DNA from: Acinetobacter vivianii
GTDB lineage: Bacteria; Pseudomonadota; Gammaproteobacteria; Pseudomonadales; Moraxellaceae
Assembly (NCBI RefSeq): GCF_014635885.1
Contig: NZ_BMDR01000001.1
Location: forward strand, 496,001-560,000
Length of the DNA: 64,000 nucleotides
Direction: 5' to 3'
The notes under the pieces were generated by a model. It saw nothing but the letters and a program-made list of their open reading frames with translations. It had not been told where the DNA came from and made no database searches. Made by a program: the position numbers and the translations under genes. This document shows positions 55,709-64,000 of the stretch, one piece after another. Position 1 is the first letter of the stretch. Each line of letters opens with the position of its first letter.

Positions 55709-56581
55709 TCAGGATTTAAAATAATTTAAAGGAAGCTTTAAATAACGAATTTCATTGGCTTCAGGTTCAGGAAAACGCCCTGCATCCATATTGATTTGAA
55801 TCGCAGGTAATATCAGCTTTGGCATTGATAAGGTTGCATCTCGTGCCTGCCGCATTTTTACGAATTCCTGTTTTGGCGTTGCGGCATTTAAATGAATATT
55901 AGATTGTTTTTGAGCCTGAATACTGGTTTCACAAACGTACTCATCTCGCCCTTCAGGCTTATAATCATGGCAAAGAAAAACTCGGGTCTGTTCGGGTAAT
56001 TGATAAAGTTTTTGTATGGACTCAAACAGCAGGTCTGCACTCCCTTTGGGGAAATCACAACGTGCTGTGCCGTAATCAGGCATAAATAAAGTATCGCCAA
56101 TAAAAACAGCATCTTCAATTACATAGCTTAAACATGCAGGTGTATGACCAGGTGTTGGAATATTAAATGCATCTAAATGTCCAATCTGGAAATGCTCATT
56201 ATCTTTAAAAAGATGGTCAAATATTTGTTGGGAATTAAAATACTTTATATCAAGATCATAGATCGCACTAAAAGTCTCCTGAACCACAGCAATTTTTTCA
56301 CTCATGGCAATTTTTCCACCAAGTTGTGATTTTAAATATTGCGAAGCCGTTAAATGATCAGCATGCACATGTGTTTCTAAGATCCATTCAACTTCTAAGG
56401 CCTGAGTTCGAATATAGGCAATAATCTCATCGGCATGCGTTGTTGAGGTTGTCGCAGAAGCGGCATCATAATCCAGTACACTATCGATAATTGCGCAATA
56501 ACGGGTTTCAGGATCACTGACAACATAGCTAAAGGTGTTACTATTTTCATCAAAGAAAGCTTTAACTTGTGGATTTGACAT
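55709..56581 (-). CDS. Metallo-beta-lactamase-fold hydrolase, persulfide dioxygenase/Blh type
   Basis: A 290-residue protein beginning MSNPQVKAFFDENSNTFSYV. Metal ligands are in THVHADHLTAS, PGHTPACLSYV, GDTLFMPDYGTARCDFP and FLCHDYKP, the arrangement found in ETHE1/Blh-like enzymes that oxidise glutathione persulfide. The start at 56581 has GGAGAG six bases upstream; the longer frame to 56722 runs into the preceding gene. It is the third gene of an operon with two YeeE/YedE proteins, the typical sulfide/sulfur-stress set, but without the BigR repressor that normally accompanies it. Confidence 0.87.
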   Translation of the reverse strand: MSNPQVKAFFDENSNTFSYVVSDPETRYCAIIDSVLDYDAASATTSTTHADEIIAYIRTQALEVEWILETHVHADHLTASQYLKSQLGGKIAMSEKIAVVQETFSAIYDLDIKYFNSQQIFDHLFKDNEHFQIGHLDAFNIPTPGHTPACLSYVIEDAVFIGDTLFMPDYGTARCDFPKGSADLLFESIQKLYQLPEQTRVFLCHDYKPEGRDEYVCETSIQAQKQSNIHLNAATPKQEFVKMRQARDATLSMPKLILPAIQINMDAGRFPEPEANEIRYLKLPLNYFKS

Positions 56582-56583
56582 TG

Positions 56584-57006
56584 CTACTCTCCGCTTGATT
56601 TGGCCCAAAGATGATGAAGAAACATACCGATTAACATGGCAATAATGAAATACCAGATTTGTGTATAACCGAGTCCAATTAAAGTAAGCGCTGGTGCTGG
56701 GCAAATACCTGCAATTCCCCAACCTATACCAAATAGAACCGCGCCGATAATCAGCTTTTTATCGATCTGACGATTCTGCGGCAATGCTATCGTTTCTCCC
56801 AAGATAGTTCTAGGATGACGGATTGCTTTTTGAAATGGAATAAATGCCACAGCAATTGCACCAATCATTACAAACATCAAACTGATATCCCACTCACCCA
56901 AAATATCTAAGAAGCTTAACACTTTTTCGGGATTTGACATTCCTGAAATCATTAAACCTAGCGCAAATATGCTTCCAAAGATAAAAGCAAATAGGTTTTT
57001 CATCAT
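56584..57006 (-). CDS. YeeE/YedE-family membrane protein, DUF6691 half
   Basis: A 140-residue inner-membrane protein with four hydrophobic segments. The N-terminal [29 protein letters not shown] and the [19 protein letters not shown] segment, with its conserved cysteine, are typical of the second half of the two-gene YeeE/YedE sulfur transporters. It overlaps the preceding gene by 4 bases (ATGA) and ends two bases before the MBL-fold start. Confidence 0.88.
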   Translation of the reverse strand: MMKNLFAFIFGSIFALGLMISGMSNPEKVLSFLDILGEWDISLMFVMIGAIAVAFIPFQKAIRHPRTILGETIALPQNRQIDKKLIIGAVLFGIGWGIAGICPAPALTLIGLGYTQIWYFIIAMLIGMFLHHLWAKSSGE

Positions 57007-57419
57007 ATCGCTCCCAAAAGATGACGTGCGACATAGACCGTGAGCATTCCCACAAGCATAAATGTAACGGTTGCGATGATTGAACGGATTGATAAACGGC
57101 TAATCCCACAGATTCCATGACCACTGGTACACCCTGAACCCAATCGTGTACCAAAGCCCACCAGTAAACCCGCGGCAATCAAAGCAAATGGAGAAGAATC
57201 CAAAATAATCTGTGGCTGTACGAATAACTGATAAATAAAAGGAGTAACAATTAAGCCCATCAAGAACCAGAAAGCAGAGCTTCCAATGAAAGATTTCGGT
57301 TGTAAGAGTTGAGCAATTAACCCGCTAATGCCAGCAATACGACCATTTATATATAAATAGCCGATAACAGCAGATCCAATCAGCCCACCACCAATCAAAG
57401 CCAGAATAATGCTGCTCAT
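57003..57419 (-). CDS. YeeE/YedE-family membrane protein, first half
   Basis: A 138-residue inner-membrane protein with four hydrophobic segments and the motif [18 protein letters not shown], the conserved cysteine-containing motif of YeeE/YedE proteins that conduct thiosulfate or related sulfur species. GAGAGGAAG directly before the ATG at 57419 makes this start better than one six codons earlier. It is the first gene of the three-gene sulfur operon. Confidence 0.88.
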   Translation of the reverse strand: MSSIILALIGGGLIGSAVIGYLYINGRIAGISGLIAQLLQPKSFIGSSAFWFLMGLIVTPFIYQLFVQPQIILDSSPFALIAAGLLVGFGTRLGSGCTSGHGICGISRLSIRSIIATVTFMLVGMLTVYVARHLLGAI

Positions 57420-57484
57420 CTTCCTCTCACAAAACAATATATGTTTTTATAATATGTTATTTTTAATCTTTATACAAATGAAAA

Positions 57485-57516
57485 AAGGCTTAACTACATT
57501 TGCGTAATTAAGCCTT
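57485..57516 (-). terminator. Intrinsic terminator of the DUF6438 lipoprotein gene
   Basis: 9-bp stem AAGGCTTAA / TTAAGCCTT with a 14-base loop; on the minus strand T6 follows. It lies about 20 bases after the lipoprotein stop and separates it from the sulfur operon. Confidence 0.75.
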
Positions 57517-57536
57517 CTCTTTAAGCGAAGTCGAGA

Positions 57537-58013
57537 TTAACGTACTAAATCTTCAATACCAATCGTCTTAGGCAACTTTTCAATCACTTTATTGAGCTCA
57601 GCATTTGCTGGAGAGATGCAGCCTGTGTAGTGGCTTAACTGAGTCACTGTACCATCTGGACGTTTCCATGCAAAGAAAGCACTTTGGTGATCAGTTGCTG
57701 TTTCTGCACAGCCCGTTGTTTTTACATTCGCGCCAGTCGCTGGACGGTAAGTTTTTAATTCTTGTTGGAGCTTGGTATAAACAGAAGGATCAACTTTTAA
57801 ATCCTGAGTACCTGTCACTTTAGTATATTGTTTACCATCAAAATGAACAGCGCCTTCAGGTGTAATCTCAACAGAATAGATTGGACAAGTACCAAAACAA
57901 GGGCTAGTAGAATAGCGAATTGTTTCCTGTACAGTATCTTCAGGCTGTTGAGGAGTCGTTGCGCAGCCAACTAAAGAAAAAGTAAAAAGGCCCGCAAGTA
58001 ATAATTTTTTCAT
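57537..58013 (-). CDS. DUF6438 domain lipoprotein
   Basis: A 158-residue predicted lipoprotein; signal peptide ends LVGC (Cys17). The mature part begins with TSPCFGTCPIYSVEITPEGAVHFDG, the signature of DUF6438 proteins, and holds two more cysteines (TTGCAET and YTGCISP), so two disulfides are possible. Function of the family is not known. GGATC eight bases upstream supports the start, and a terminator follows directly. Confidence 0.82.
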   Translation of the reverse strand: MKKLLLAGLFTFSLVGCATTPQQPEDTVQETIRYSTSPCFGTCPIYSVEITPEGAVHFDGKQYTKVTGTQDLKVDPSVYTKLQQELKTYRPATGANVKTTGCAETATDHQSAFFAWKRPDGTVTQLSHYTGCISPANAELNKVIEKLPKTIGIEDLVR

Positions 58014-58165
58014 TTGTTGATCCGTTATAAAGTATGTTGTTCAAATTTAACAAATCGTCAGTTTTTTGTCATTTAAGTTAATGTAAACAAACAGTAAACT
58101 TCACTGAGTTTTACTTAGGCTATTACAGCACTGAGAAAAACTGATTTATAGAGCAAACGAAATAA

Positions 58166-58870
58166 TTATGAATGAATTTGAGATTGTAAAATGAGCCGCG
58201 CCAATTCCAGATCATCGGCATAAGTAATTTTAATATTATCAGATCGTCCCTGCACCACTTGCACAGGTTCTTTCACATATTCCAAAGCACTTGCTTCATC
58301 TGTAATCACAATATGATCTGCTAAGGCCTGTTCAATTGCACTTTTTAAAACTTGCAATCGAGCCATTTGTGGTGTCTGAGCTTGCCACAACAATTCACGG
58401 CTTACCGTTTTCTCGATCTGATTCTCGCTTGGGACTTGTTTTAAAGTGTCACGTACTGGAATGGCCAGAATTGCACTTTGATTTGAATGCTGTGCTGACT
58501 CAACCAAACGGGTTAAACAATCCGAAGTAACACATGGGCGTGCCGCGTCATGAACCAATACCCAATCATTTTTATCTGCAATTTCAGACAAATAAATCAA
58601 GGCATTTAAAACAGAGTGCACACGCTCGTCACCACCTTCACAAAAATGCAGATTATCTTTATGTTGAAACGGCAGTGTTTTGGCAAAATTATCTTGCTGA
58701 CCGATGGCAAGCACACATCCGGCCAGATCAAGTGTATTTAGACGATTAACGGTATGTTCAAGTACAGTATGATTTTGAATATACTGATATTGTTTTAATT
58801 CAGTTTTAGAAAAACGACTGCCCGAACCTGCTGCTGGTACAACCGCCCACAGCTTAGTCTGGGTTTTCAT
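58166..58870 (-). CDS. ispD: 2-C-methyl-D-erythritol 4-phosphate cytidylyltransferase
   Basis: A 234-residue cytidylyltransferase of the MEP isoprenoid pathway. The CTP-binding signature VVPAAGSGSRF, the VLVHDAARPCV motif and the C-terminal NIKITYADDLELA are all present. The start at 58870 overlaps the ftsB stop by 17 bases, and this ftsB-ispD pair is the standard gammaproteobacterial order; an in-frame start 11 codons earlier would overlap ftsB more. Confidence 0.94.
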   Translation of the reverse strand: MKTQTKLWAVVPAAGSGSRFSKTELKQYQYIQNHTVLEHTVNRLNTLDLAGCVLAIGQQDNFAKTLPFQHKDNLHFCEGGDERVHSVLNALIYLSEIADKNDWVLVHDAARPCVTSDCLTRLVESAQHSNQSAILAIPVRDTLKQVPSENQIEKTVSRELLWQAQTPQMARLQVLKSAIEQALADHIVITDEASALEYVKEPVQVVQGRSDNIKITYADDLELARLILQSQIHS

Positions 58871-59225
58871 TCGTTGCAGTATCTTCTTTTGCGTTTGGAT
58901 CAATATAAATCGGTTTGTAATGGGTACTGATTGTACTCATTTGCACAAATGTTTCATTGGGTTTAATTAAACCTAAATCTAAACGTGCATGTTCTTCAAT
59001 CGCTTCGCTACCATTTTTTAAATCAAAAACTTCGGCAGCTAAAATACGATTTCGTTCTTTTAATTCAGTATTAATTTCAGCTTGTTGAGTAATTTGCTGA
59101 GTTAAGGCTTGGTGAGGGAAATAGCCGCCCTCACCTAACCAGAATTGATACTGCAAGCTTGCAACCAAAACGACTGCAAGCAACAGAATCAATTTACTCG
59201 AGGTCGATCGAAACATCTCTAACAT
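58854..59225 (-). CDS. ftsB: Cell division protein FtsB
   Basis: A 123-residue bitopic protein: a short cytoplasmic start, one membrane segment (LILLLAVVLVASLQYQFWLG), a coiled coil (about residues 45-70, ITQQAEINTELKERN) and the FtsB-type EEHARLDLGLIKPNETFVQ. It forms the FtsQBL divisome complex. The ATG at 59225 has AGGGGC eight bases upstream; a longer frame to 59261 is unlikely. It overlaps ispD downstream and follows eno. Confidence 0.92.
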   Translation of the reverse strand: MLEMFRSTSSKLILLLAVVLVASLQYQFWLGEGGYFPHQALTQQITQQAEINTELKERNRILAAEVFDLKNGSEAIEEHARLDLGLIKPNETFVQMSTISTHYKPIYIDPNAKEDTATNENPD

Positions 59226-59350
59226 GAAAAAGCCCCTACATCCTTCTGAAAGGAAGATCATCTGCGAATTCTATAGGATTATGAATTTGCAGAGTTTCTC
59301 TCTTTTGTAAAGAAAGATGATCAGAAGTTTTCAACATAGATAATTTGACC

Positions 59351-60685
<1,335 letters not shown>

Positions 60686-61543
60686 TCAGTGGGTGTCTAA
60701 CTTTTTGAATCCTTTAACTAAAGTATCCAATTCTTTTAATTGTGCCAAGAATGGCTCAAGCTGAGATAAACGCAATGCACATGGTCCATCACATTTTGCA
60801 ATTTCCGGTTCCGGATGCGCTTCCAGGAATAAACCCGCTAAACCTGTTGCCATACCTGAACGTGCCAAAGTTGTGATTTGAGCACGACGACCACCCGCAG
60901 AATCAGCACGTCCGCCTGGTGTTTGTAAAGCATGGGTAACGTCAAAGAATACTGGCACATTCATTTCTTTCATGGTGTCAAAGCCAAGCATATCAACGAT
61001 CAGGTTGTTATAGCCAAATGCTGAACCACGTTCACAAAGAATGAGTTTGTCATTCCCAGCTTCCAGACATTTATGCAAGATATGTCGCATTTCATGGGGT
61101 GCTAGGAATTGTGCTTTTTTGATATTGATAATGGCTTGAGTTTTTGCCATTGCTTCAACAAGATCAGTCTGACGACTAAGGAAGGCAGGAAGCTGGATAA
61201 TGTCTGCGACTTCAGCTACAGGCGCTGCTTGGTAAGGTTCATGAACATCGGTAATGATTGGCACATTAAAATGTTTTTTAATCTCCGCCAACCACTCGAT
61301 GCCTTTTTCCAGACCTGGACCACGAAATGAATGCAAGCTCGAACGATTTGCCTTGTCAAAGCTTGCCTTGAACACGTAAGGAATATCTAAGCGTTTGCAA
61401 ATATCAACATACGTTTCAGCAATTTCAAATGCTAAATCTTTCGATTCAAGTACGTTCATTCCGCCAAATAATACAAATGGCAAATGATTTGCCATTTGTA
61501 TATCGCCTAAACGTACAACTTCTTGTGGTTTTAATTGTGACAT
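60686..61543 (-). CDS. kdsA: 3-deoxy-8-phosphooctulonate synthase
   Basis: A 285-residue KDO-8-phosphate synthase that joins phosphoenolpyruvate and arabinose 5-phosphate in lipopolysaccharide core synthesis. Motifs are [48 protein letters not shown], the [16 protein letters not shown] segment and [12 protein letters not shown]. It is in the pyrG-kdsA-eno order, with 33 bases after pyrG. Confidence 0.97.
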   Translation of the reverse strand: MSQLKPQEVVRLGDIQMANHLPFVLFGGMNVLESKDLAFEIAETYVDICKRLDIPYVFKASFDKANRSSLHSFRGPGLEKGIEWLAEIKKHFNVPIITDVHEPYQAAPVAEVADIIQLPAFLSRQTDLVEAMAKTQAIINIKKAQFLAPHEMRHILHKCLEAGNDKLILCERGSAFGYNNLIVDMLGFDTMKEMNVPVFFDVTHALQTPGGRADSAGGRRAQITTLARSGMATGLAGLFLEAHPEPEIAKCDGPCALRLSQLEPFLAQLKELDTLVKGFKKLDTH

Positions 61544-61576
61544 TTAAACTTTCCCAGTTTATTTAAAACTCAATAC

Positions 61577-63577
<2,001 letters not shown>

Positions 63578-64000
63578 ATGGCAAATAAAAAACTTTTAAT
63601 TTGTGCAGCACTGGCGACTGGTCTTTTATTAACTGCTTGTGTGAAAAAAGAAGAACCTAAAAACGAAGAGCAGCAAGAACAGTCAACGACTGAAACTCAG
63701 CCACAACCTGAGCCTGAAAAAATTCAGGAGTTTGAATCGTTAGAAAGTGTTGATAAGCAAGAAGCTCCAGCGCCTGCTGTTGAAACAACGCGCGAAGAAA
63801 CTGCAAATACGACCACTGAAATTCGTCGTGAAATCCATCCTGCGCAGACTGAAACGCCTGCTGCAACTGAAACTCCACGTACTGAACAACCAAAACCAGC
63901 AAAAACAGAACAGCCTAAAGCTGAGCAACCTGTAAAAGCTGAACCAAAACCAGCTAAAGTAGAGCAGCCTAAAGCTGAACAAACTGCAAAAGCACCAAAA
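63578..64000 (+). CDS. Repeat-rich lipoprotein, 3' truncated by the window edge
   Basis: The frame starts at ATG 63578 and stays open for 141 codons to the last base. MANKKLLICAALATGLLLTAC is a lipoprotein signal with Cys21 (lipobox LTAC). The following sequence is a low-complexity spacer rich in Glu, Gln, Thr, Pro, Lys and Ala, with near-repeats such as TEQPKAEQPVKAEPKPAK and VEQPKAEQTAKAPK, so the protein is probably a stalk reaching into the periplasm, with a functional domain, if any, beyond the window. I cannot name it. It is divergent from pyrG. Confidence 0.75.
   Translation, partial: MANKKLLICAALATGLLLTACVKKEEPKNEEQQEQSTTETQPQPEPEKIQEFESLESVDKQEAPAPAVETTREETANTTTEIRREIHPAQTETPAATETPRTEQPKPAKTEQPKAEQPVKAEPKPAKVEQPKAEQTAKAPK

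Overview
The window looks like a chromosomal segment of an Acinetobacter-type gammaproteobacterium (Moraxellaceae). This rests on the AT-rich base composition, on the run pyrG-kdsA-eno-ftsB-ispD at the right end, on many stand-alone AraC, LysR and GntR regulators next to small catabolic operons, and on close family matches (OmpW, DUF3817, OsmC-YcaO fusion). No database search was possible, so species is not assigned. No rRNA, tRNA, CRISPR array, insertion sequence or prophage was recognised.

Layout. 1-3.6 kb: three plus-strand oxidoreductases (enoyl-reductase-like protein cut by the window edge, coniferyl-type aldehyde dehydrogenase, quinone oxidoreductase). 3.6-9 kb: nitronate monooxygenase, a small DUF3817 membrane protein, an M28 peptidase lipoprotein, an amidase and a LuxR-type regulator. 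9-12.5 kb: AraC regulator divergent from a Baeyer-Villiger monooxygenase plus SDR operon. 12.5-16.1 kb: copper module copA-cueR with a convergent copZ-like gene; both outer promoters carry the 19-bp-spacer CueR box. 16.2-21.4 kb: OsmC-YcaO fusion, LysR/EamA divergent pair, ArsR plus AHSA1-type operon. 21.5-29.2 kb: a large minus-strand locus coding HlyD adaptor, DHA2/EmrB pump, a GNAT-like protein, a GH3-type adenylating enzyme, a TolC-family protein and another GNAT protein, the last four overlapping by 4 bp; this reads as a make-and-export system for a conjugated small molecule. 29.9-35.4 kb: bile-acid/sodium-symporter-family transporter, ketopantoate-reductase-like protein, HchA, quinone oxidoreductase, AraC regulator, small membrane protein. 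35.4-41.6 kb: allophanate hydrolase - urea carboxylase - GntR operon with a palindrome at its head. 41.8-43.6 kb: formaldehyde detoxification (frmR, glutathione-dependent dehydrogenase) followed by a short ModE-type regulator. 43.9-46.7 kb: PLD-family lipoprotein, a frameshifted methyltransferase and a uracil-glycosylase-fold protein.

46.7-53.4 kb is the most accessory-looking part: very AT-rich spacers, a secreted NucA/NucB-domain nuclease followed by a divergent MoeA-like protein, a long OmpW-family porin, and three small hypothetical exported or cytoplasmic proteins, one with its ribosome binding site inside a perfect hairpin. 53.5-58 kb: flavin-dependent monooxygenase, histidine phosphatase, a sulfur-type operon (YeeE/YedE pair plus metallo-beta-lactamase fold protein) and a DUF6438 lipoprotein. 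58.1-63.2 kb is the housekeeping block (ispD, ftsB, eno, kdsA, pyrG), and a divergent repeat-rich lipoprotein gene runs off the right edge.

The two best candidates for undescribed biology are the GH3/GNAT/tripartite-efflux locus and the NucA/B nuclease plus MoeA-like pair.
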